A stretch of DNA of 6,486 nt from assembly GCA_902797565.1 (NCBI GenBank), contig CADBTO010000006.1:1-6486 (forward strand), given 5' to 3'. This DNA comes from an uncultured Lachnospiraceae bacterium (lineage in GTDB: Bacteria > Bacillota > Clostridia > Lachnospirales > Lachnospiraceae). Numbering within the stretch: position 1 is the first letter of the stretch; each line of letters opens with the position of its first letter. Below, piece by piece: positions 1 to 5,707 of the stretch. The notes below the pieces were generated by a model. It saw nothing but the letters and a program-made list of their open reading frames with translations, had not been told where the DNA came from and did no database searches. Both the position numbers and the translations under genes were made by a program.

Positions 1-877
1 ATTCCGGATCCCGGAAGAAACAGGTCACGCCGATCAGCACCTCTTTTGCCAGAATCCTGGCTTCCTCCGGATTGTTTTCAAGATAAGAAACATACTCCCG
101 CAGGTTGCGATTGTGCGTCACAACCAGCCGCCGCTCAATCCGGCGCAGGATCGTGGTCTGCTTGTAATACGCATAGTTGATGTTTGTAATATTCTGCAGG
201 ATCGAAAACACCGAAGACAGAAGATCCTGGTCTGAAAACTGCAGCTTCTCATTCGCCTCCCTCATAGACGCGGAGATATGCGCCATCTCCCGCGCAATCG
301 AATCCGGTTTCAATACAAGGTCCACAAAACCCGTCGCAATCGCGTTGCGCGGCATGCCGTCAAACTTGGAAGACTCCGGTGCCTGGACGATGATCAGGCC
401 ATTGTGCTCTTTGATTGCACGAATGCCATTGGTCCCGTCCGAACCCGTTCCGGACAGGATCACCGCAACAGCACGGTTTTCAAAACTCCGCGCCAGGGAT
501 TTGAAAAAGATATCAATCGGGTGGTTGATCTCCGAAATATCCTGCTCCAGCAGGCGCAGATTCCCGGTCTCCGAATCTATCTCCACGTTGAACTTCGGCG
601 GAATCATATAGATGTGGTTCCGTTCCACCACAATATTGTCTTCAATCTCTGTTACAGGCATGGCGGAATATTTCCCCAGGATGTCCGCAAGCATGCTCTT
701 GTGGTTCGGCGCCAGATGCTGGATCACAACAAAAGACAGCCCCGTATTTCCCGGCAGGAACGTCAAAAACTGCTGCAATGCCTCAAGCCCCCCGGCAGAG
801 GCTCCGATGCCTACCAGGCAGGTCGGACGCCTGGGCGACGCATTATTTTCAAACGCTGTATTTTCGTTCGTAATCAT
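1..877 (-). CDS. CheB-CheR fusion protein (methylesterase/methyltransferase), 3' part missing
   Basis: The reading frame is open from an ATG at 877 to the window edge (292 codons) and continues beyond it. Residues about 18-200 form a CheB-type methylesterase domain: the serine motif GASAGG has Ser27, the QHL motif has His54, and GTGSDG has Asp147, matching the Ser-His-Asp triad of CheB. Motifs typical of the family such as IYMIPP and GMPRNAIATG follow. Residues about 220-292 match the helical N-terminal domain of CheR (KQTTILRRIERR, then LIGVTCFFRDPE). There is no N-terminal receiver domain, so this is the stand-alone CheB-CheR fusion type, which often carries PAS and kinase domains further on; those would lie outside the window. 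The family adds or removes methyl groups on glutamates of receptors, or acts in related signalling, in the cytoplasm. The start is supported by GGAGGTG at 881-887. The gene is divergent from the kinase-like gene at 1070. Confidence 0.93.
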   Translation of the reverse strand, partial: MITNENTAFENNASPRRPTCLVGIGASAGGLEALQQFLTFLPGNTGLSFVVIQHLAPNHKSMLADILGKYSAMPVTEIEDNIVVERNHIYMIPPKFNVEIDSETGNLRLLEQDISEINHPIDIFFKSLARSFENRAVAVILSGTGSDGTNGIRAIKEHNGLIIVQAPESSKFDGMPRNAIATGFVDLVLKPDSIAREMAHISASMREANEKLQFSDQDLLSSVFSILQNITNINYAYYKQTTILRRIERRLVVTHNRNLREYVSYLENNPEEARILAKEVLIGVTCFFRDPE

Positions 878-920
878 AGACACCTCCATGACAAAAGAAC
901 CGGAACAAGTTTAGAACTTC

Positions 921-949
921 ATTCTAATTCTTTTCTTTTCAAAATGCAA
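921..949 (-). promoter_or_regulatory. Candidate sigma-A promoter of the CheB-CheR gene
   Basis: Read on the minus strand, a -35 box TTGCAT (944-949) and a -10 box TAGAAT (921-926) are separated by exactly 17 bases. Transcription would start near 914, giving a leader of about 37 bases before the ATG at 877. An A/T-rich tract at 950-982 lies upstream and could serve as an UP element for this and the opposite promoter. The call rests on match to consensus only. Confidence 0.6.
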
Positions 950-982
950 TGCCAGGATGAAAAAAAATAATATATTTTTCAC

Positions 983-1011
983 TTTACTTTTTTTCGTGAT
1001 TATGGTAGCAT
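983..1011 (+). promoter_or_regulatory. Candidate promoter of the kinase-like gene
   Basis: TTTACT (983-988) and TAGCAT (1006-1011) are 17 bases apart, and TGG directly before the -10 box gives an extended -10 element (TG at 1003-1004). The predicted start is near 1018. The boxes are weaker than those of the opposite promoter; a second -10-like TATGCT at 1018-1023 has no good -35 partner. Confidence 0.4.
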
Positions 1012-1019
1012 GGTGGTTA

Positions 1020-1041
1020 TGCTAATGAGAGACAATTAGCA
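1020..1041. repeat. Inverted repeat in the leader of the kinase-like gene
   Basis: TGCTAAT (1020-1026) and ATTAGCA (1035-1041) are perfect 7-base arms around an 8-base spacer. The repeat lies directly downstream of the candidate promoter and about 14 bases before the ribosome binding site. It could be a repressor operator or a hairpin at the 5' end of the transcript; the sequence does not decide which. Confidence 0.5.
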
Positions 1042-1055
1042 GGCTTGATATTTTC

Positions 1056-1061
1056 AGGAGG
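1056..1061 (+). promoter_or_regulatory. Ribosome binding site fixing a TTG start
   Basis: AGGAGG lies 8 bases before TTG at 1070-1072. No ATG or GTG in the frame has a comparable site nearby, so the kinase-like gene most likely starts with TTG. Confidence 0.8.
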
Positions 1062-1069
1062 AATAGATT

Positions 1070-2659
1070 TTGAACCAGACTGATGACAACACAGCAATCC
1101 TGTCACACATCCTGCACGCCGAATTTGAATTGATCCTGGAAATCGAATCATTTACAGGAACGTGCGGTCCGTTTTCTCCATGGAACGGCCCGCGGGTGGG
1201 TGCTGCGCGGAGCGAACACTTCGATGACCGGATCCGAAGCCTGTTCCGGGACCGGATTGCAGACGTGGATCCGGAAGCCGTCCTGCGGCGCCTGTCTTTT
1301 GCACAGGCACGGGCGGCACTCAAAAAAGATCCATGCTATCGGACATCGTTTACCATCCGTTCCGGAAACGGTTCCCTCCGATTCAAAGAAGCTTCTTATT
1401 ATGACCAGGACGGGAAATTCATCCTCTTCTTTTTGAAAGACATCACGGACTCCTTCACACAGATTTCCTACCATACCAGCCAGCTGGAGATGGCACTGTC
1501 TGATGCAAAAAAAGAGATCGACCGGCGCAACGCGTTTCTGGCACTGATGAACCGGAACCTGCGCACACCGCTCTATTCCATTATGGGACTGACAAAGATT
1601 GCACAGGAAGATGCCCGCGAAGATGCGGCACTCGATTCCTACCTTCACAAGATCTCTATGTCCGGAACCTATATGCGGGAAACGATCGACGACATCCTGG
1701 ATCTGCGCCGGATTGCGCTGCATGAAATCGAAATCCATCCGGAGCGTATTTATCTTCCGGACTTTTTCCAGCGAATCCGAAATTTTGCAGAAGCCTCAGC
1801 AGCATCGCAGGGAATTACGGTCCAGTCAGAAACGGACGACGTGGAAGGCGTTTCTGTTTACGTGGACCGGCATATCCTGCAGCAGGTGGTAATGAAACTG
1901 TTTTCCAGTATCCAGTCGCTGACCATCAAAGGCGGACGGATCAAGATTGGTGCAAAAAAAATATTTGCGCGGAAGAACGATATCACCTTTGAACTCTATG
2001 TCGATTCCAGCGGCATCATGATGGAACGCGAAAAGCTCAAAAACCTTTACACACGCTTTAGCTTTCCTGGAGACAACCTGGAAGATGACCTGGAAAAAGA
2101 TCTGGATACGATCGATATTGAGTTTATTATCCTGAAAAGCTATGCCCTTGCGCTGGGTGCAGATACCATTCTGACAGAAGCGATGGACAGCGGTTCCACA
2201 AAGGTTTCCATCACGCTGAACTTCCCGATGTATGACACAAACGCGGCTGCGCTGGATCTGGCAGCGGAAGTCCTTGCGGGAAAGAAAGTACTGGTGGTGG
2301 ACGACAATGACATCAATCTGGAAGTGGTTGAAAAACTGCTGCACCGTAAAGGCATGAACGTGGATACTGCAAAAGACGGACGGGACGCGCTGAACAAATA
2401 CACGCATCCGGATGAAGCGTATGACCTGGTTCTTATGGATATTGTCATGCCCGTTATGGATGGACTGACTGCTTCGAAAATGATCCGTTCCAGCGGTATT
2501 CCCGGAAGCGAAACGGTTCCAATTATCGCAATGACCGGAAACGTCATGCACGAAAACTTCAAGGAAAGCAGGAATGCAGGAATGAACGCGCATCTGATTA
2601 AACCGCTTGACGCAGACCGGCTGTATGAAGTATTGATTGAACATCTGAAAGAGGAATGA
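1070..2659 (+). CDS. Hybrid histidine-kinase-like protein with degenerate kinase core and intact receiver domain
   Basis: This 529-residue protein starts at a TTG with a strong ribosome binding site. Residues about 10-128 look like a PAS-type sensor region, ending in FFLKDITDSF. Residues about 150-220 align to a HisKA dimerisation domain, but the H box reads MNRNLRTPL instead of the usual M-S-H-E-I/L-R-T-P: the phospho-acceptor His is Arg162. Residues about 230-387 correspond to the ATPase domain. There the N box (QQVVMKLFSS, 271-280) has Lys276 and Ser280 in place of asparagines, and the glycine boxes are not recognisable (VDSSGIMM near 311; DIEFIILK near 349). The C-terminal receiver domain (about 404-527) is complete: Asp411, Asp412, phospho-acceptor Asp457 in LMDIVMP, Thr489 and Lys511. 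There is no membrane segment, so it is probably cytoplasmic. It likely cannot autophosphorylate and may take phosphate on the receiver from another kinase. It is divergent from the CheB-CheR gene. Confidence 0.9.
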   Translation: MNQTDDNTAILSHILHAEFELILEIESFTGTCGPFSPWNGPRVGAARSEHFDDRIRSLFRDRIADVDPEAVLRRLSFAQARAALKKDPCYRTSFTIRSGNGSLRFKEASYYDQDGKFILFFLKDITDSFTQISYHTSQLEMALSDAKKEIDRRNAFLALMNRNLRTPLYSIMGLTKIAQEDAREDAALDSYLHKISMSGTYMRETIDDILDLRRIALHEIEIHPERIYLPDFFQRIRNFAEASAASQGITVQSETDDVEGVSVYVDRHILQQVVMKLFSSIQSLTIKGGRIKIGAKKIFARKNDITFELYVDSSGIMMEREKLKNLYTRFSFPGDNLEDDLEKDLDTIDIEFIILKSYALALGADTILTEAMDSGSTKVSITLNFPMYDTNAAALDLAAEVLAGKKVLVVDDNDINLEVVEKLLHRKGMNVDTAKDGRDALNKYTHPDEAYDLVLMDIVMPVMDGLTASKMIRSSGIPGSETVPIIAMTGNVMHENFKESRNAGMNAHLIKPLDADRLYEVLIEHLKEE

Positions 2660-2667
2660 TTGAGATA

Positions 2668-2691
2668 CCCGCCCGAAAGGGCGGGATTTTT
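2668..2691 (+). terminator. Rho-independent terminator of the kinase-like gene
   Basis: A 7-bp GC stem, CCCGCCC (2668-2674) with GGGCGGG (2679-2685), encloses a GAAA tetraloop and is followed by A and five T. It starts 8 bases after the stop codon and is a textbook intrinsic terminator. Confidence 0.95.
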
Positions 2692-2715
2692 GTTCAACTT
2701 TTTTTTATTTTTTTC

Positions 2716-2744
2716 TTGCTTTTTTTTTCAAAAAGTGGTTTAAT
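2716..2744 (+). promoter_or_regulatory. Candidate promoter of the DUF6465-like gene
   Basis: TTGCTT (2716-2721) and TTTAAT (2739-2744) are 17 bases apart, with TGG just before the -10 box as an extended -10 element. The region upstream is very T-rich. Transcription would start near 2751. The strong terminator just upstream means this gene needs its own promoter. Confidence 0.6.
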
Positions 2745-2753
2745 GGATTTCGT

Positions 2754-2773
2754 AAAGTTTTTGCGAAAACTTT
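2754..2773. repeat. Inverted repeat at the predicted 5' end of the DUF6465-like transcript
   Basis: AAAGTTTT (2754-2761) and AAAACTTT (2766-2773) are perfect 8-base arms around the 4-base loop TGCG. The repeat begins about 3 bases after the predicted transcription start. It may be a 5' hairpin affecting mRNA stability or an operator. Confidence 0.5.
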
Positions 2774-2807
2774 CAAAAATCTAATGAAATGAAAAAGGAG
2801 ATAAGGA

Positions 2808-3269
2808 ATGCCTAGAGGAGTAAAAGGTTCTGGTACTGCGAAGACCACGGCAAAGAAGACATCGACACGGGCAAAGAAGACAGAAACAAAGGCAGCTGAA
2901 ACCGCTGTTGAAGAAGTAAAAGCAGATGCTGCCGTTTCTGAAGCTCCCGAAGCAGAAGCTGCTGAAAAAGAATCTGCTGAAAAGAAAGTAACACGCGGAA
3001 GGAAGACCACCGCTGCAAAAGCAGAGGAAAAGACACCTGCACAGCGTGCAAAACGGGTTGCTGTCCAGACAGCCACACAGCCGAAAGTCTTCCTGGAGTA
3101 TGGGGAAAACAGCATTGCGCTGGATGATATCCTCAAGAAAGCAGAAGAATCTTACAAGTCCGGCAGGAAGAAAACCTTCAACGACCTGCGCGTATACATC
3201 AAGCCGGAAGAGAACGCTGCATATTATGTTGCAGACGAGAAAAACGATTCCATAGACATTTGGGACTAA
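2808..3269 (+). CDS. DUF6465-like protein with histone-H1-like basic tail
   Basis: The 153-residue product has two parts. Residues 1-90 are low-complexity and rich in Lys, Ala, Thr and Glu: a basic stretch (1-29, with the repeat AKKTSTR/AKKTETK), an acidic stretch (31-58), and another basic stretch (59-83) containing TRGRKTT, which resembles but does not match the AT-hook core. Residues 92-153 form a compact domain (PKVFLEYGENSIALDDILKK, then LRVYIKPEENAAYYV) that I recognise from memory as the DUF6465 family of Clostridia, whose function is unknown. The tail resembles bacterial H1-like proteins, so binding to nucleic acid is possible but inferred. There is no signal peptide or membrane segment. 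AAGGAG at 2795-2800 sits 7 bases before the ATG. The gene is monocistronic, between two terminators. Confidence 0.85.
   Translation: MPRGVKGSGTAKTTAKKTSTRAKKTETKAAETAVEEVKADAAVSEAPEAEAAEKESAEKKVTRGRKTTAAKAEEKTPAQRAKRVAVQTATQPKVFLEYGENSIALDDILKKAEESYKSGRKKTFNDLRVYIKPEENAAYYVADEKNDSIDIWD
2850..2891 (+). repeat. Tandem 21-bp direct repeat inside the DUF6465-like gene
   Basis: Two adjacent 21-base units (2850-2870 and 2871-2891) both begin GCAAAGAAGACA and encode AKKTSTR and AKKTETK. The second half of each unit has diverged. This suggests the basic tail grew by in-frame duplication. Confidence 0.7.
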
Positions 3270-3301
3270 GCATGTGTCCCTTTCGATGATGTAGAAAAAA
3301 G

Positions 3302-3360
3302 AGAACCCTTCGATCCAAGCCGCAGGCCAGAGTTGCTGCAGTTTGGATCGGAGGGTTTCT
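3302..3360. terminator. Bidirectional terminator between convergent genes
   Basis: A long stem pairs 3302-3318 with 3342-3360 (core CCCTTCGATCCAA with TTGGATCGGAGGG, one G-U pair). An inner GCAG/CTGC helix lies in the apical region. Six A precede the left arm and TTTCTTTTT follows the right arm, so it can terminate transcription on both strands. It lies between the stop codons of the DUF6465-like gene (3269) and the lipoprotein gene (3369). Confidence 0.88.
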
Positions 3361-3368
3361 TTTTATGT

Positions 3369-4364
3369 TTATTGCTTCATTATCTTTTTAATGATCGAGA
3401 AAAATTTGTTTGTCTTGATGGCTTTGTCTTCCGGGACTTCCATCTTGTTCCAAAGCAATTTATTTAATTCTGAATAAGATTTCTTATTCTGCTCCTGAGC
3501 GATTTTGTCAAGTTCTGCTTTTTTCCGTTCTTCTGTCATACGCTCCCGGTTTTCATCAGAAAGCTCTATATCATACTTGCTGATCACACGAAGGAAATAG
3601 TATCCGCCGTCTGCTTCGATTGCATCTGAAAGCGTTCCCTCTTCCATCCCGAACGCCGCCTTCCATAAATCAGGAGAACTGTTTTTCCGGCTAATGTCAA
3701 GTTCCGCGGCATCCCGCTCACTGAATTTGGAAACCAGCTCCATAAAGCCTTTTCCCTTTTGGAGCGCTTTCGCAACTTTCTTTGCTTTCTTCTGGTCCGA
3801 AACGAAGATCGCCTGGACTCTCACCACACGGGCTTCATCCTCGGAAATCGCTTCCTCGATCTCGCCGATCATTCCGCTATACACACGGTTTGCAAGGATC
3901 AGCCGTTCATACATTTCTGCAAAATCTTTTTCCGATGCACCGATATATTCTTTATCCGCCTTGGAAAGTGATTTATAGTATTTTGCTGCTGCCGATGCCG
4001 CCCGTTCCTTATCCGTATCATCGAGTTCCATCCCCGTATCCTTTGCATACAGGTTCAGCGAATAAATCAGCGTCAGGCGTTCGAGCACACCCTTCTTGAT
4101 ATTTTCAGACAGACGGTCTGTATTCAGGTTCATGCTCCACAGACTCTTTCCGTCTATGCTGCCGAAAATATTCCGGTAATTCGCAATATAGGTCTTCACC
4201 TCGGATTCCGGGCATTGCAGGCTTCCGATGCGGAAGACGTCCATCAGCCCGCTGCCGGTGGAAAAGAAAACCTGCTTGCCTTTGACCGTGCAGCCGGTCA
4301 TCGGGACTGCCAGAGACACCGCCAGAAGCAGGGCAAGCAGACGTTTTAACGTTCTGTTCTTCAT
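3369..4364 (-). CDS. Parvulin-like (PrsA/SurA-type) lipoprotein lacking catalytic histidines
   Basis: The 331-residue product begins with a lipoprotein signal: basic MKNRTLKR, a hydrophobic core, and lipobox MTGC with Cys25 as the probable lipidation site. It should be anchored outside the cell membrane. Residues about 50-175 are helical and resemble the SurA/PrsA N-terminal chaperone region. Residues about 181-266 have the parvulin pattern (VQAIFVSD, KGKGFMELVSKFSE, LWKAAFGMEEGTLSDAIEADGGYYFLRV). The two conserved parvulin histidines appear to be Ala185 and Tyr256, so prolyl isomerase activity is doubtful and a chaperone role is more likely. The tail (267-331) is charged and helical. I chose the ATG at 4364 rather than the upstream in-frame ATG at 4445, because the signal peptide starts there and GGGTGAG (4374-4380) precedes it. 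The ribosome binding site overlaps the end of the upstream gene, which points to translational coupling. Confidence 0.85.
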   Translation of the reverse strand: MKNRTLKRLLALLLAVSLAVPMTGCTVKGKQVFFSTGSGLMDVFRIGSLQCPESEVKTYIANYRNIFGSIDGKSLWSMNLNTDRLSENIKKGVLERLTLIYSLNLYAKDTGMELDDTDKERAASAAAKYYKSLSKADKEYIGASEKDFAEMYERLILANRVYSGMIGEIEEAISEDEARVVRVQAIFVSDQKKAKKVAKALQKGKGFMELVSKFSERDAAELDISRKNSSPDLWKAAFGMEEGTLSDAIEADGGYYFLRVISKYDIELSDENRERMTEERKKAELDKIAQEQNKKSYSELNKLLWNKMEVPEDKAIKTNKFFSIIKKIMKQ

Positions 4365-4374
4365 GCTTTTGTTC

Positions 4375-4635
4375 TCACCCTTCCACCACGATATACCGGC
4401 CATCTCCGACAGGGAACACTTCCTCACAGGAAAGGAGTTCCTCATCCGACATCTCCTCGGTATCCAGATTTTCCTTCATATATTCAATCGTTTCCCTTTG
4501 GGTATCAAATACGAGGGCGCAAACATCCTCCAGGAAAAATTCTGCCTCCTCTTCTGTTTCCGCCACCGCCTCCGGAAAAAGCTTTTCCTGCTGCTCCAGA
4601 AAGGCATGCAATACAGCCTCGTCATATGTACTCAT
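4375..4635 (-). CDS. Small acidic protein, conserved hypothetical
   Basis: This is an 86-residue, strongly acidic soluble protein with no signal peptide or membrane segment. It is predicted to be mostly helical (residues 5-72), with a short C-terminal strand region ending VGDGRYIVVEG. I have an impression of similar small acidic proteins in Lachnospiraceae, but know no function. The ATG at 4635 is supported by GGAGGTT (4644-4650), 8 bases upstream. It is the first gene of a two-gene operon; the lipoprotein gene starts 10 bases after its stop codon. Confidence 0.8.
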   Translation of the reverse strand: MSTYDEAVLHAFLEQQEKLFPEAVAETEEEAEFFLEDVCALVFDTQRETIEYMKENLDTEEMSDEELLSCEEVFPVGDGRYIVVEG

Positions 4636-4665
4636 ATCAATATAACCTCCAGAATATAGAAATTT

Positions 4666-4701
4666 GAAACGAGGGTCAAAAGGACTTTTGACCCTCGTTT
4701 C
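4666..4701. repeat. Perfect palindrome with 17-base arms at the operon start
   Basis: GAAACGAGGGTCAAAAG (4666-4682) and its exact reverse complement (4685-4701) flank only two bases. It lies between the -10 box (4704-4709) and the ribosome binding site (4644-4650) of the small acidic protein gene, so the expected transcript would begin inside it and form a stable 5' hairpin. Neither side carries a convincing T-tract, so it is not a typical terminator. An operator or a leader hairpin are the main options. Confidence 0.9.
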
Positions 4702-4703
4702 CT

Positions 4704-4732
4704 ATGATAATGGAGTTTCTTCATCTTGTAAA
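4704..4732 (-). promoter_or_regulatory. Candidate promoter of the small acidic protein-lipoprotein operon
   Basis: On the minus strand, TTTACA (4727-4732) and TATCAT (4704-4709) are exactly 17 bases apart, a good sigma-A match. The predicted start is near 4698, within the adjacent palindrome. An A/T-rich stretch lies upstream. Confidence 0.65.
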
Positions 4733-4735
4733 GAC

Positions 4736-4758
4736 TTTTTTGATGAAGAATCAAAAAA
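4736..4758. repeat. A/T-rich inverted repeat upstream of the -35 box
   Basis: TTTTTTGAT (4736-4744) and ATCAAAAAA (4750-4758) are perfect 9-base arms around a 5-base spacer, just upstream of the -35 box at 4727-4732. It may be a binding site or UP element for that promoter, or a weak transcription stop for the acetyltransferase gene ending at 4801. Confidence 0.5.
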
Positions 4759-4770
4759 ATTTACAAATAT

Positions 4771-4799
4771 CCGAAAAAACGAATGGTACGCCCTTTCGG
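4771..4799 (-). terminator. Weak possible terminator after the acetyltransferase gene
   Basis: Right after the stop codon, CCGAAA and TTTCGG (4794-4799 and 4771-4776) could pair on the minus strand, with a six-T run at 4773-4778 that partly overlaps the descending arm. The stem is short and the loop large, so this is a low-confidence call; no better terminator is visible before 4732. Confidence 0.2.
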
Positions 4800-4800
4800 C

Positions 4801-5703
4801 TCATTCCTTTTCCGGCTTTTCATCCATCAGGTATACGCCGCGGATCATCCGGGCAACCTGTTTCATATTCCGCCTGCCGATCAGGTTCGAAAGCTGGGAA
4901 AGGAACTTCTGGTTTTCTGCCACAAAATACAGGTTCGTGCCTTCCTCATCCTGATAGACCTGCTTCATCCGCATAACCAGCACACGGATATGGGAAAGAA
5001 AGGCAGATGGATCCCGCGCATCTTTGACATGAAGCCAGATCACCGAGATTCCTTTTTCCACCGGCGTATTGAACATGACGCTGTCGACCTGGTTCTGGTT
5101 GAAGCCGACAGTACTCCAGTCCGGATCATACCACTCGCCTTCCGGCAGCTGGCTCCCCTCCAGGTATTTGTGCAAAAGCCCTTTCTGCACCCTGTCAAGC
5201 GCGGAAATTTCCACGATCCCTTTCGTTGTTTTCCCAAGCATTTTTGCCGAAACCTTTCCGGCAATCTCCCCCTGTCCCATTCCGGGCATCCTGCCCGTAA
5301 TCAGCCGCTGGAAGCTTGGGCTGTGCCGCAGTTTTTCCATAGGGATACAGTACTGTGGTACATCTTCAAACACATCAAATCCCATCGCTTCCAGAAAGGA
5401 AACCGTTTCCGGATTGCCCTCGCAAAAAACAGAAAGCGATTCATAATGTTCCGGATCCGCAAGCGTCTGGATCGTCTTCACAAGCGCGCTCCCATACCCT
5501 TGCCTGCGGCACTCCGGCACGACATAAAACGACTTCATTTCCAGCTGCGCGCCGCAGGCTTCTGCCGCAGCCGCACCCGCCACATGATGGTCCTCATCCG
5601 TGATCCCGATCCGCAGCAGCTGGTCTGACGCATGCTTTGCTGTTCCAAACAGGAATGGCTGGAACGCCTTCTCATTTATATTCGTAATATTCGTAATCTT
5701 CAA
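4801..5703 (-). CDS. GNAT-family acetyltransferase with extra C-terminal half
   Basis: The 300-residue product has an N-terminal GNAT domain (about 1-125). Motif A reads MKSFYVVPECRRQGYGSALV (56-75), with RRQGYG as the acetyl-CoA pyrophosphate loop, and NPETVSFLEAMGFDVFE (97-113) matches the motif B region. The usual GNAT length is about 150 residues; residues about 160-300 add a second region (VIWLHV near 221, LYFVAENQKFLSQLSNLIG at 258-276). Its strand-helix order could be a second, degenerate GNAT fold without the R/Q-x-x-G-x-G loop. The substrate cannot be told. The start is TTG at 5703, only 4 bases after the stop of the upstream gene; the likely ribosome binding sequence (GATGGGATAAG) overlaps that stop codon, suggesting translational coupling. 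There is no signal peptide, so it is probably cytoplasmic. Confidence 0.82.
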   Translation of the reverse strand: MKITNITNINEKAFQPFLFGTAKHASDQLLRIGITDEDHHVAGAAAAEACGAQLEMKSFYVVPECRRQGYGSALVKTIQTLADPEHYESLSVFCEGNPETVSFLEAMGFDVFEDVPQYCIPMEKLRHSPSFQRLITGRMPGMGQGEIAGKVSAKMLGKTTKGIVEISALDRVQKGLLHKYLEGSQLPEGEWYDPDWSTVGFNQNQVDSVMFNTPVEKGISVIWLHVKDARDPSAFLSHIRVLVMRMKQVYQDEEGTNLYFVAENQKFLSQLSNLIGRRNMKQVARMIRGVYLMDEKPEKE

Positions 5704-5707
5704 TGTC

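Noticed and set aside
907..919. Short inverted repeat AAGTT-TAG-AACTT across the predicted CheB-CheR transcription start
   Set aside because: Arms of only 5 A/T-rich bases are expected by chance in such a region; I do not claim it as an operator.
278..970. Open frame on the plus strand, 230 codons
   Set aside because: It lies antisense to the clearly homologous CheB-CheR gene, has no ribosome binding site and no recognisable domain; it is a shadow frame.
1826..2644. Open frame on the minus strand, 272 codons
   Set aside because: It is antisense to the receiver and ATPase-like regions of the kinase-like gene and shows no domain or ribosome binding site.
4365..4445. Upstream in-frame ATG at 4445 for the lipoprotein gene
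   Set aside because: It would add 27 non-signal residues in front of a good lipoprotein signal peptide and overlap the small acidic protein gene; the ATG at 4364 has its own ribosome binding site.
4666..4701. Palindrome read as a Rho-independent terminator
   Set aside because: Neither strand has a run of T directly after the stem, and a good promoter for the downstream operon sits right beside it.
4783..5628. Open frame on the plus strand, 281 codons
   Set aside because: It is antisense to the acetyltransferase gene, whose motifs are clear. The composition (many His, Arg, Pro, Phe) is typical of antisense frames and no start signal is present.
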